Assembly: GCF_011761985.1 (NCBI RefSeq)
Contig: NZ_JAASQT010000009.1
Coordinates: forward strand, 1-51,640
Length of the DNA: 51,640 nt
Source of the DNA: Brevundimonas terrae
GTDB taxonomy: Bacteria > Pseudomonadota > Alphaproteobacteria > Caulobacterales > Caulobacteraceae
Reading direction: 5' to 3'
Both the position numbers and the translations under genes were made by a program. Below are positions 34,262 to 43,547 of the stretch, piece after piece (positions within the stretch are counted from its first letter, which is position 1; each line of letters opens with the position of its first letter). Below the pieces are notes generated by a model. The model had not been told where the DNA came from and ran no database searches. It saw nothing but the letters and a program-made list of their open reading frames with translations.

Positions 34262-34556
34262 GTGGCGGCCGGCGTATGTATCTGTGGTGCGCGGTTAATG
34301 ATGAAGGCGAGGTTTTAGACGTCGTGGTCAAACGGCGACGGGATACATAGGCGGTATTGAGGCTGCTTAAGCGTTTTTTGCGCAATCAAGCCTGTCAAGC
34401 TGGAAACCATCACAACAGATGGGCTGGCATCTTACGGTGCGGCGCTTGATCAGTTGGAACTGAGGCATCTTCATCGTCCCGGTCGACTGCGAGACAATAA
34501 CCGCGTTGGGAATTCTTATCTGCCAATTCGACGACGTGAACGGCAGCAGCACATCG
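34262..34556 (+). mobile_element. IS6-family remnant F (internal fragment)
   Basis: About 295 bases match the middle of the transposase gene (RRMYLW and the following AVNDEGEVLDVVVK, then TTDGLASYGAALDQL after a frameshift, then DNNRVGNSYLPIRRRE). Both termini are missing. Its antisense strand is fused in frame to the RES gene. It lies immediately upstream of the ssp defence locus. Confidence 0.8.
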
Positions 34557-34739
34557 TTACTTCCTACCATCTTCACCCTTGCAGTGCAGGGTATGTTCGC
34601 AGATGACAGCACATCGACGAAATGATCTTACTCAACCTAGTGCGCCGACACGCAAAGTCGTCTAAGTATGCAGATGATGCTTGAGGGGGGGCGTCGACTA
34701 CACTTGAAAAGAGAGCTGTCGACGTTCGGGAGGGGTTGG
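34557..34739 (+). promoter_or_regulatory. Upstream region of the sspFGH operon
   Basis: This 183-base stretch between the IS6 remnant and sspF must hold the operon promoter. It contains the TCACCCTTGCAGTG repeat shared with 21989 (34573-34610), a pair of GTCGAC sites (34693 and 34719) about 20 bases apart that could form a hairpin or operator, and GGGAGGGG 5 bases before the ATG at 34740. No clear -35/-10 pair was seen. Confidence 0.4.
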
Positions 34740-36551
34740 ATGACGATTAATACGTCGGCTTGGGTTCGCTTTCTGAGAAGCTATGGGCCTATTCCGAGTA
34801 ACGACAATATGTACGACGAAAGCATTCGGCGTGCACTACGGCGGACCAAGCTGAAGCCTCTGACGCTGCCGGCGCAATGTATCGATGCGCTGCTAGAAAA
34901 CTTCAGGGCTACGATGCCGGACAGCGTTATCCTCACCGGCACCGCAGGTGATGGGAAAACTTACCATTGCCGAGCCGTATGGTTGGCGCTTGGAGGTAGC
35001 GATCAGGACTGGGATGAGGGCAATAAAGTCCAGAGCCTGTTTATCGGTGATAGAAAGCTCGTCATTGTTAAGGATCTCAGCGAACTCGGCGAGCTTGAGA
35101 GCGACGAGTTGATCCGTCAACTCGGCACCGACATCGTCGATCCGCAGCGCATGACGCTCTACCTCATCGCGGCCAACCATGGTCAGCTGCTTGAGCGGCT
35201 GAAAGCCGTGGCCGATAGCAAGCAAGTTGATGGCCTTACAAATGCTGTCGAGGCCTTGATGGTCACGGGGCGAGCGCCCCCCCAAGGCACTCATATCCAG
35301 CTTTTCGATCTGAGCCGATGGCCTGCAGCGGACCACTTGATGCATGTGATCCGCGAGATCGTGACACACGACGGCTGGGATGGGTGCCAGGACTGCGGTG
35401 CCGCGGGCCAATGCCCCATCCTCATCAACCGCGAACGTCTCTTGGAGGATGAGAGCGGCGAGCGGCTTAAGTTGCGACTGCAGAATTTGGTCCGCATCAG
35501 TGAGTTGAACGGTCACCATTTCCCGATCCGCCAACTGTTGGTGCTCGTCACCAACATGATTTTGGGCCATCCTGAAGCTCGCCATGGTTTGATGACCTGT
35601 CCCGAAGCCGTACAGCTGGCGCACCAGGGGCGGAGCGACGGGGCTAGCCTCTATCGGAACGTCTTTGGCGAGAACCTCAAACCCAGCGTGGCGGAACGGA
35701 CGGACCCCTTCGCCAAACTTGCCTTGTTCGGTGTAGGGCAGGAGACAAGTAATGCCGTAGACAGTCTGCTGGTATACGGAGCCGATGACCCCCATCTCCA
35801 GGTGCGGTATGATTCTTTAATGCGTGCGGACGTCCACTACGGGGCGACCACTGCATTTGCCCGCGCCCAGCTGGACTATCTCGAGGGCGCAGAGAGCAGT
35901 GCGCAGGCGACGTTCCTCAATCTTCTCCGAGGTCAACGTCAGCGGCTATTCTTCACATTGCCAGATTCAGATCCGATAACGGGCAGCGTTTGGGATCTGA
36001 CAATCTTCAAGCATGCAGGTGAATACCTCGCGGCGGCCGAAGCTCAGACCCGACCGCCCGCGCGCGAGACGTTGACCCGGATTGTGCGCGGCTTGAATCG
36101 AGTGTTTTCAGGTATGCTGATCCAGACTGCGGATCAGTTGGTCTTGGCGACATCCGGAACCCATTCGGAGACGAAGATCAGCAGCCTCGTCGAGGAGTTC
36201 CTGTCCGTGCCACGTAAGAGCGGCGAGGAGGTCGCGATAGTGGCGGGAAACGACGCGCAGATCGATCTTAAGGTGAGCTTCGCTCGCGATGACGATCCGC
36301 CCCCCGTCACCCTCACGCTCACGCCGACCCGCTTCGAGTTTCTCTGCCGTGTCGCGGACGGGGCCCTGCCTACGAGCTTTTCGTTGGAGTGCTTCGAAGA
36401 CTTCTTGGCGCTTAAGGCGCGGCTTCTCAGCGCGGCGAAGTGTAGGCAAGCCTTGGATGGACCTGCCCACGGCGACGCGTTCGAACTTTGCTTCTTGGAT
36501 GTGACAGATGATGGGCGCGCCAATTCCCGACGTGTCAGCGTGAGACTGTGA
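34740..36551 (+). CDS. sspF: SspF/DptF-like P-loop ATPase of the phosphorothioation-dependent restriction module
   Basis: The 603-residue protein opens MTINTSAWVRFLRSYGP. It has a Walker A motif GTAGDGKT at 67-74 (VILTGTAGDGKTYHCRAVWL) and a cysteine cluster CQDCGAAGQC around 220 that may bind zinc. Size, P-loop and position as first gene before an SspG-like and an FtsK-type protein match the F-G-H restriction cassettes paired with DNA phosphorothioation (SspFGH, DptFGH). The start at 34740 has a strong GGGAGGGG; an earlier in-frame ATG (34668) lacks one. GTGA overlap joins it to sspG. In known SspBCD-SspFGH systems this cassette damages unmodified phage DNA; the exact task of SspF is not settled. 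Confidence 0.78.
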   Translation: MTINTSAWVRFLRSYGPIPSNDNMYDESIRRALRRTKLKPLTLPAQCIDALLENFRATMPDSVILTGTAGDGKTYHCRAVWLALGGSDQDWDEGNKVQSLFIGDRKLVIVKDLSELGELESDELIRQLGTDIVDPQRMTLYLIAANHGQLLERLKAVADSKQVDGLTNAVEALMVTGRAPPQGTHIQLFDLSRWPAADHLMHVIREIVTHDGWDGCQDCGAAGQCPILINRERLLEDESGERLKLRLQNLVRISELNGHHFPIRQLLVLVTNMILGHPEARHGLMTCPEAVQLAHQGRSDGASLYRNVFGENLKPSVAERTDPFAKLALFGVGQETSNAVDSLLVYGADDPHLQVRYDSLMRADVHYGATTAFARAQLDYLEGAESSAQATFLNLLRGQRQRLFFTLPDSDPITGSVWDLTIFKHAGEYLAAAEAQTRPPARETLTRIVRGLNRVFSGMLIQTADQLVLATSGTHSETKISSLVEEFLSVPRKSGEEVAIVAGNDAQIDLKVSFARDDDPPPVTLTLTPTRFEFLCRVADGALPTSFSLECFEDFLALKARLLSAAKCRQALDGPAHGDAFELCFLDVTDDGRANSRRVSVRL

Positions 36552-38095
36552 GCATGGAAATTCTGCCTAGGCCGGTCGGCCACGAGGATCGCAACGGCCC
36601 TGCGATCTGGGTTGATGAAGCGATCTGGGGGCACCGCCTTCACGACGAACAAACCCCGTGGCTCACGGTACTGGAATTCCTATGCGTCCTTCAAGCGGAG
36701 CATGCAGCAGGTCGCGCCCTACATGAGGAAGGTCTCAATACCCTATCCTACCGGCCGCAGACCCAGATGCGGCTGCGCAATCTTGTTTTTAACAATCCCC
36801 ACTTAGCGCGGCTAACCGAACATAGCCTTGGCGACAATGCCGCGTGGGAAGCTTGGCTGAAGGATATGTCAGCGAGCGCCGGCGGGCTAGAGACTGCAGA
36901 CTTCGGCTACCTTCGCAAACGCTTCGATAGTTTCGATGATTTCGCGTCGGTCATACGCTTCCTCCAAAAATCGTCCGTTGAGGGCGACACGAACAAGCGA
37001 TGGAGCAGCAAGTTTCTGTTCCCGTTCGGTCCATCGGCCCTCTTCGAAGACGTATCGGTGAGCACAAGCGGTGGGGTTACGAACGATCGTCGCTTCTTCG
37101 CTCGGACAGGCGAACTTTTGTACCTGATGCTCGCACGAAGCACTCATCGCGACCGTCTGCAAGAGGATCTCATCGCTCAGTTTCTCAACGCCGATTCGCC
37201 CTATGATCGTGTCCTGGCGGCTCTGCAGTCGGAGGTCCAGCACACCAAGGGGGATCGCTCCGGCGCCTATCTTCCCTGCTCTCAACACACGGCTTTCGAT
37301 CGGCTCGCGAGCGACTGGCTGGCTGTCCTCAGCCGCCCTATGCCGATCTCCGACGCCTTGCCGCATCTTGTCACGCTGACAGGATTGAACCTGCTACTTT
37401 ACCAGCTGGAGCGGGCTCGCGAGGTCACAGGGGGAGGGAGGCCGACGTTCATCTGCGAGATCGTATCTCCACGGAAGTCCGTTGTGCGCGACCTGTCTGC
37501 AGACTCGTTCCAGAATAACGCCAGCTTGCCGAAACAAGCGATTGACCGCTACATTCGTGCGATCGCAGAGACGGCCGAATGGGTGGCTGCTGCGAAATCT
37601 GACGAACCTGGGCTCGCCTGTGCGGAAGTTATGCTACGCCAGTTCGACTGGCCAGATCCTGACGACAGTGAGGTTCGTCAACAATCGCCGGACAGTCTAA
37701 TCGAGCAGCTTATCGCAAAGGCGCATGTCCGCCACAATCAACACGTCGGTAAGATCCATGGCGCGTGGGCACGGGCTATCGGTCTGGCATCGCGGCGTTC
37801 AAGCCGCAGGGTCCGATATGCCCCCACTGACCGGCTGCTCAAGAGTCTAGTCGTCTGCTGTGTCGACGATCGCATGGAGTTCAAACTGTTCTTAAAGCTG
37901 CTCTATGAGCGATACGGTTTCATCATCGGAGATCATCAAGCGCGCGATATCATCGACGCGGGCAACGCCGATCAAGAAGATTTCTCGAACAACGCAAGGC
38001 GACTCGAGGAGCGTCTCGCCAGTCTTGGGCTCGTCCGTCGCCTGTCGGATTCTTGCGCCTATGTCGAAAACCCCTTCACGCGAGACCAGGCATGA
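36548..38095 (+). CDS. sspG: SspG/DptG-like subunit of the restriction cassette
   Basis: The 515-residue soluble protein has no recognised domain or catalytic motif. It has no signal peptide or membrane segment, and it is rich in charged helices with a C-terminal region (FKLFLKLLYERYGFIIGDHQ, then RLEERLASLGLVRRLSD) that looks like a winged-helix DNA-binding fold. It starts at GTG 36548, overlapping the sspF stop as GTGA, or at ATG 36554. It overlaps sspH by ATGA. The assignment as SspG rests on its place between SspF and SspH and on its length. Confidence 0.65.
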   Translation: MSMEILPRPVGHEDRNGPAIWVDEAIWGHRLHDEQTPWLTVLEFLCVLQAEHAAGRALHEEGLNTLSYRPQTQMRLRNLVFNNPHLARLTEHSLGDNAAWEAWLKDMSASAGGLETADFGYLRKRFDSFDDFASVIRFLQKSSVEGDTNKRWSSKFLFPFGPSALFEDVSVSTSGGVTNDRRFFARTGELLYLMLARSTHRDRLQEDLIAQFLNADSPYDRVLAALQSEVQHTKGDRSGAYLPCSQHTAFDRLASDWLAVLSRPMPISDALPHLVTLTGLNLLLYQLERAREVTGGGRPTFICEIVSPRKSVVRDLSADSFQNNASLPKQAIDRYIRAIAETAEWVAAAKSDEPGLACAEVMLRQFDWPDPDDSEVRQQSPDSLIEQLIAKAHVRHNQHVGKIHGAWARAIGLASRRSSRRVRYAPTDRLLKSLVVCCVDDRMEFKLFLKLLYERYGFIIGDHQARDIIDAGNADQEDFSNNARRLEERLASLGLVRRLSDSCAYVENPFTRDQA

Positions 38096-41000
38096 ATGCG
38101 CTCGAATTGATTGGCGCGGCGGGCGTCGCACTATTGAAGCATCGCCTGGCCGGCCATGTATTAGAAGATGGCATTGCTCGGTTCCTTCTCGATAGGTTGA
38201 CGGGCGAACAGGTGGCCGCTGTTGTCGAGGCGGTGTTGGCGGATCCCATCGGAAGCCAAATCCGCGTCCTGGTGCCTCGCTCGCTCGTCGAGGGCTTCGA
38301 CCTGCCGGAGGAGGTCATCACAGAAGAACGCACAACGCGGATGCGCAACGTCAATCATGACCGTCCGGCGTTGCTCTTGGCAAACGGCGATGACGACCAA
38401 GGTGAATCCCTGCTCCATCTCACGTTGATCGGGGCGAAGCAGTTGACAGAGTCGCCGGATTTCTGGGTCGAGCCGGCGTCTCGCGGTCTGGGACTACCCG
38501 AAGATCAGATCGCCGCCTGGAACGCAGCCCTCAAAGGTTTAATGCAGTCGGAAGATTGGCCTCTGAGCCATGTCGCGCGATTCGTCGCGACAACGCGCGC
38601 TGGCCTCGTGGAGCATGGGCATACGATCCCCCAAGCATTGGGTTGGGCCTTGCCTGCTATTCAGCTGCCGCGGGACACCGGCGCCTTCTTGGGGTTGAAA
38701 CCCAAGGATCAGGACCAAGCGGCGCGGTGGCGCCGCCTATTCGACAAGCTGATCAGCGACCGCAAGCCCTTGATGGCCAAGCAGCGGTCCAACCGTCAAC
38801 TCATTGAGGCAGAGGAACTGAGAGCTCAGTTCGATGCAGTGAAGTCCGACCTGAGCGTCGAAGTTCAAGCCGCGATGCTCGCCTTTATCGCCGCCCCGAC
38901 CGGGTGGAACGAGGCTGCGCAGGATCTTTCGATCTTCGAGTGGGAAAGCGAAAACGTCTCCCTGCTTTTCTCAGGCCTGAAGACAAAGAAGTCGAGTTTA
39001 GCTCAGGAGACGATTCGCTTCTTCGACTATGAGAAACCGAACGCGCTTAACGATACGGAGCGTGGCTATCTCGATCAGCTTGGATCTCGTTCGCTACGCG
39101 ATGTGCGGGACGATGACCGGGAGTTCTTCGAAGCTCATAGGGAAGATATCGACCGCACGCTTCGTGCCAAGTGGGAACGGTTTATCTTCGGGCGGCCGCT
39201 AGAGTGCACCGACTTCGTTGATGGTTTGATCTCCACGATCGAGCGCCTCTTCGCTCAGGCACCGGACCTTATTGGGCCGCGACGTTTGACGATCAGATGC
39301 GCGCGCCGAACACGAAAGTCTCTACTGGATCTCAATGCCGACGTGGGTCTTGCCTTCGCCGCGCGCTATCGAGGCCTGCCCGCTATCCTGGGCGATCAGA
39401 TCAGTTGGGATGCGCCTTATCTTCTTGAGTATCGTGAGGTGCTGGAAAAGGCGCGAAGAGACAAGAAATATCGGCGCAACGACTCCAGTGCGCGGGCCAA
39501 TCGGCAGCTGAAATTCGACCTGACCCTAAGTGGAGGCATTTCTGCTCCTGCGACGGTCCAACTGATTTGGACGGCGACACCGTCTGCTATTGGGCTCGAG
39601 CTTCCTGACGATCTGGAGCGCTTACGCCAGAGGCCCTTCGTTCGAGCAACCGTTGCGCGCCAGTCCGTAAGCCGAAAGGGCGCACTTCAGCATGTTTCGC
39701 TGACCGATGTGAGCACCATGCAGCCCGCCTTTGCTCAGGATTCTGGATCTCTCGTTCCCCGGGCCACGCTCGGCGAGGATCTATTCAAGTCCTTTCCGAG
39801 AGCGCTCAAGGTTGCGGTCGAAGAGGGGCGGCTTGCGGCTCCCGCAGGCATTGAGATCGGAGAGGCGTGGACGGCCTGGACGACTGGATATCGGGCAGCT
39901 CTCGAAGCGTGGAATGGCCGCGGGGCAGCTGACGAAACTATCCTCGCTCAGGCCGATGCTTACAGCGAATTGCTCGATCGGCTGACGCGCCAAGCGAAGG
40001 GCGATCTCAATCGACAGGCTCTTTTGGAGCCTGTTCTTGCGGTCGGCTGCGTTGCGGTCACTGGCGGGAGCCCGTCGGCGCTCGTCACGCCATGGCACCC
40101 GATGCGGCTCGCCGGAACCGCAGTCAAGCTGCGAGCTTTCGCCGGTCTGATACGCCATCTACTTCTAGCCGAGCAGGTCAATTTTGGCGACAGTCGGCTC
40201 TTCTTCGCTGATATCCGAGATGAGTTGTCACATCCTTTCTATCCGGAAGTGGCGGTCGGCTACTCCGGAGCCGAGGCTGTACTTCTCGTCGAAACGAGTA
40301 CCGTCAACGACTACAGTCTGATGGAGCGTCCTGTCCGCGGCCCAACCGAAGCGGCGACCGATGTCGATCCCGCCGATGCGGCCAGGCAGATCCGGCAGCT
40401 TGTTGATCGCTACCTAGATCTTCAACCTCACGAGCGATCTAACCTCTCGATCATGCTCTATAACTGCGACGCTGCGGGGCTTCCGTTGGCGGCGGTGAAC
40501 GCCTTGTCGTCGGTGCAGGACGAGGGCGAAATCCACTGCAACGTGCTGGTCCGGCACCGCGATCGGAAGCGGTTGGAGCGCGTCTACTCCGACCTCTTGG
40601 AGCAATCCAACGCTGACGCAGATGCCGTCGTGGTGTCGGAAACCTCTCGCACCTTCATGTCCAAGTTGCGTATTGGCGTTTCGCTGGAAGGCGCGACGTC
40701 ACCGGCGGCTGACGTTAAACGTTCCGTCGATATCGCTTTCCTGCACGATTTGGTGTCGCGCCAAGCTCAGGAAACCTGGATTCCGGTTTCAATCGAAAGC
40801 GCTGAACCAGGCCTTTTGGAGCATGTGCCTCCGCGATGGTCCTATCGACGTGTTACGGCTGAAGACGAGTTGAAAGCGACGGCATTTTTGACCTGTCCAC
40901 GTCAGCCCAAGGCGGGGTGGGCCTACGTTGACGCTGTTTCCGCGATCGTTCGCAAACAGGCCCCTGAACCCGGGCAACATTTGCTGCCGGCCAGGCAAAT

Positions 41001-43509
41001 TTCGTTTCAGACTCAAGCCTTGAAGGCGGCGTTTGACGAGGCGCACACCCTAGCGGAATGGGTGGCGACTTATGATGACCTGTTGGATAAGCGTCAGCTC
41101 GCCGCGTTCGGCGTCAACGTCATCCGGTATCGACGTCAAAGAACCCACGGCCGCAACATGGTCGTTTCGTCTACGTCGGAGCTTCGCGTACTGCATGTTC
41201 TGGTTCGGCGCAGGCTCAGCGAGTTGAGCCTTGGGTTGGATCCGGCACGCCTGGATACGCTTGCGCAGAAGCTGATTGTCGATGCGAACGCGATTAGCGG
41301 CGACATCGTCCTACGAGCGGCCAAGAGGGGCGTTTCCGCTGGCGAGCTCATCGGGTTGGTTCTGAGCCGGGCCCTGATCGCTGAGGAGATCACGACGGGT
41401 TCTACCGTTGCCTGGTTCCTGCTGGATGACTACGCCCAGTGGCTCGGCCAGAAGGAAGAAGGATTGGCGGACCTCCTAGCGCTGAGCGTGGAGGAGGACG
41501 CCGACGGCGGTCTGCAACTTCGTGCTCTTGTCAGCGAGGCCAAGTACACCTCGGAAGAGGGCGCGGCGGAGGCTATTCGCAAGAGTCGCCAACAGTTGCA
41601 ACATACAGTCAAGCGCATGGACGAAGCGCTCTTCGGAGATCCTGGTCGCCTTGACCGCGATCTGTGGCTTTCTAGAATCGCGGATCTGCTTCTTGATGGC
41701 ACGACGGCGGTCGGCAGCACGGCTAAGCTGGAGCGTGTTCGCGACGCCTTGCGCAAAGGCGAGGCGTCTATCGATCTGCGCGGCTACTCCCATGTATTCC
41801 TATCGACTTCGAGTTCTGCGACGCCGACCGTAGGAGAGCAGGATCTGATTAGTGACGTCCACCTTGGGCTTCAGGAGGTTTATCATCGCGACAGCGTCCG
41901 GCGGCTTCTTCTTGCCTATGAGGTAGGGGACCTTTTGGCGCCAATCCGCGAAAGCTTAGGAGAACTGATGCTATGGAGTCATGAAGGTTACCGAGATCCT
42001 GCACCGCGCGTGCGCTGGACTGGAGCCCAAGATATTACGTCGTCACCACAAGCTCCTCATGATGCATCGATTTCGCCGCCACCGACTCCGACGCCGCCGA
42101 CAAGCTCTATGCCGACATCGCCCACCGGCGGGACGACCGAGACACCCATGTTGACGTCAATAGTGGACGTCGAAGATACACCTCAAGCTAGCCCGTCGAC
42201 TCCTGTGCATTCGAATGGTGTGTCCCAAACGGAAGCCGAGGCACTCTCAGATTTTGCGACGGGGGATGCGCCAACTGCGGATGCCGATGTCCAGACAGCA
42301 TACTCCGCGCCCGCTGCATTCGACCCGCCATCTCAGATTGGCGCGTTTCAGGCTCTTGTCGAGAACCGAGCGGCACCGGGGGGGGCACCGTCGATTGAGG
42401 ATCAATCTTGGCTGGAAGCGACTGCCCAAAAGCTACGCACAGCTCTTTTGGGCTATCAGCTGCAGGCCAAAATTCTCGGAACACGCTTGACGCCGAACGC
42501 CGCTTTGATCCGTTTTCAAGGCACCGACCGACTTCGGGTTGAGGATATCGAGAGCAAGCAATCCGCGCTTCTGACGACGCATGCTCTCCGGCTGATATCC
42601 GTGTCCGGGTCGCCGGGGGAAATCGTCGTCGGGGTCGCTCGCCCTCAGCGCCAAACCGTCTCGCTGTGGGACGTCTGGGCGAGACGAGACTTCAATCGTA
42701 ATGCCGCCGGTCTGAACACGTCGTTTGTCTTAGGGCTGCGTGAGTTGGATGGCGAAATCCTCTACCTGAACCTGGGCGGACCATTTGCCGGTGGTACCCA
42801 GCACGAGCCCCATACCCTCGTCGCGGGCGCGACCGGCAGTGGCAAGTCGGTCTTGATTCAGGCCATGGTTCTGGACATCGCGGCGACCAACTCTAGCCGC
42901 CTAGCTCGCATCCATCTTATCGATCCCAAGATGGGCGTCGATTACGGGGCGCTGGAACGTCTGCCTCACGTGCAAGACGGTGTGGTCGTGGATCAGACCC
43001 GCGCGATGGAAGTCATGGAGGAGACGGTCGCCGAGATGGAGCGCCGGTACACCTTGTTTCGGGCGGCGAAGGCGCGCGATCTTAAGACGTACAACACCAG
43101 CGTCTCATCGGGCGAACGTCTGCCGATGATATTTCTGATTCACGACGAGTTCGCGGAATGGATGCTTTCAGACGACTATAAGGAAGCGGTGTCCGCAAAC
43201 GTCTCGCGATTGGGTGTTAAGGCCCGCGCTGCCGGTATCCATCTAATCTTTGCGGCCCAGCGTCCGGACGCTACCGTCATGCCGATGCAGCTCCGCGACA
43301 ACCTAGGCAACCGCCTCATCCTAAAGGTGGCAAGCGTCGGAACTTCCGAGATCGCACTAGGCGCGAAGGGTGCCGAGCAACTTCTCGGCCTAGGCCACTT
43401 AGCCGCGAGGCTGAGCGGAGAGCCCAACCTCGTCTATGCTCAGGGCCCTTATCTATCCGACGACGATATAGAGCGCGCTGTCGACGCTATTATTTTGGAC
43501 AATAACTGA
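38092..43509 (+). CDS. sspH: SspH/DptH-like giant FtsK-type DNA translocase with candidate nuclease core
   Basis: This 1805-residue protein begins MNALELIGAAGVALLKHRLA; the start overlaps sspG by ATGA. The last 270 residues form an FtsK/SpoIIIE/HerA motor: Walker A GATGSGKS near 1579, Walker B MIFLIHDEFAEWM near 1680, and sensor-like HLIFAAQRPD. Before it is a Pro/Thr/Ser-rich linker (about 1325-1355). Around 1127-1151 there is a PD-(D/E)XK-like pattern: Asp1127 in ADLLALSV, a strand, then E1149-A-K1151 in VSEAKYTSEE, followed by a helix with SRQQLQ. This suggests a translocating nuclease. In phosphorothioation systems the FtsK-like H protein is the presumed effector. Translational overlaps show that F, G and H are made together. 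Confidence 0.8.
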   Translation: MNALELIGAAGVALLKHRLAGHVLEDGIARFLLDRLTGEQVAAVVEAVLADPIGSQIRVLVPRSLVEGFDLPEEVITEERTTRMRNVNHDRPALLLANGDDDQGESLLHLTLIGAKQLTESPDFWVEPASRGLGLPEDQIAAWNAALKGLMQSEDWPLSHVARFVATTRAGLVEHGHTIPQALGWALPAIQLPRDTGAFLGLKPKDQDQAARWRRLFDKLISDRKPLMAKQRSNRQLIEAEELRAQFDAVKSDLSVEVQAAMLAFIAAPTGWNEAAQDLSIFEWESENVSLLFSGLKTKKSSLAQETIRFFDYEKPNALNDTERGYLDQLGSRSLRDVRDDDREFFEAHREDIDRTLRAKWERFIFGRPLECTDFVDGLISTIERLFAQAPDLIGPRRLTIRCARRTRKSLLDLNADVGLAFAARYRGLPAILGDQISWDAPYLLEYREVLEKARRDKKYRRNDSSARANRQLKFDLTLSGGISAPATVQLIWTATPSAIGLELPDDLERLRQRPFVRATVARQSVSRKGALQHVSLTDVSTMQPAFAQDSGSLVPRATLGEDLFKSFPRALKVAVEEGRLAAPAGIEIGEAWTAWTTGYRAALEAWNGRGAADETILAQADAYSELLDRLTRQAKGDLNRQALLEPVLAVGCVAVTGGSPSALVTPWHPMRLAGTAVKLRAFAGLIRHLLLAEQVNFGDSRLFFADIRDELSHPFYPEVAVGYSGAEAVLLVETSTVNDYSLMERPVRGPTEAATDVDPADAARQIRQLVDRYLDLQPHERSNLSIMLYNCDAAGLPLAAVNALSSVQDEGEIHCNVLVRHRDRKRLERVYSDLLEQSNADADAVVVSETSRTFMSKLRIGVSLEGATSPAADVKRSVDIAFLHDLVSRQAQETWIPVSIESAEPGLLEHVPPRWSYRRVTAEDELKATAFLTCPRQPKAGWAYVDAVSAIVRKQAPEPGQHLLPARQISFQTQALKAAFDEAHTLAEWVATYDDLLDKRQLAAFGVNVIRYRRQRTHGRNMVVSSTSELRVLHVLVRRRLSELSLGLDPARLDTLAQKLIVDANAISGDIVLRAAKRGVSAGELIGLVLSRALIAEEITTGSTVAWFLLDDYAQWLGQKEEGLADLLALSVEEDADGGLQLRALVSEAKYTSEEGAAEAIRKSRQQLQHTVKRMDEALFGDPGRLDRDLWLSRIADLLLDGTTAVGSTAKLERVRDALRKGEASIDLRGYSHVFLSTSSSATPTVGEQDLISDVHLGLQEVYHRDSVRRLLLAYEVGDLLAPIRESLGELMLWSHEGYRDPAPRVRWTGAQDITSSPQAPHDASISPPPTPTPPTSSMPTSPTGGTTETPMLTSIVDVEDTPQASPSTPVHSNGVSQTEAEALSDFATGDAPTADADVQTAYSAPAAFDPPSQIGAFQALVENRAAPGGAPSIEDQSWLEATAQKLRTALLGYQLQAKILGTRLTPNAALIRFQGTDRLRVEDIESKQSALLTTHALRLISVSGSPGEIVVGVARPQRQTVSLWDVWARRDFNRNAAGLNTSFVLGLRELDGEILYLNLGGPFAGGTQHEPHTLVAGATGSGKSVLIQAMVLDIAATNSSRLARIHLIDPKMGVDYGALERLPHVQDGVVVDQTRAMEVMEETVAEMERRYTLFRAAKARDLKTYNTSVSSGERLPMIFLIHDEFAEWMLSDDYKEAVSANVSRLGVKARAAGIHLIFAAQRPDATVMPMQLRDNLGNRLILKVASVGTSEIALGAKGAEQLLGLGHLAARLSGEPNLVYAQGPYLSDDDIERAVDAIILDNN

Positions 43510-43515
43510 AGAATT

Positions 43516-43541
43516 GGACCGGTTTCGTGGAAAGCCGGTCC
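43516..43541. terminator. Shared hairpin between convergent sspH and sspD
   Basis: GGACCGGTTT (43516-43525) pairs with AAAGCCGGTCC-type sequence ending at 43541, ten pairs including one G-T. It lies in the 38-base gap between two convergent operons and can stop transcription from both sides, although the T runs are short (AATTCTTC on the minus side). Confidence 0.7.
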
Positions 43542-43547
43542 CTACAT

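Noticed and set aside
34893..35795. 300-codon minus-strand frame opposite sspF
   Set aside because: Shadow of the P-loop ATPase gene; no ribosome site and no recognisable motifs.
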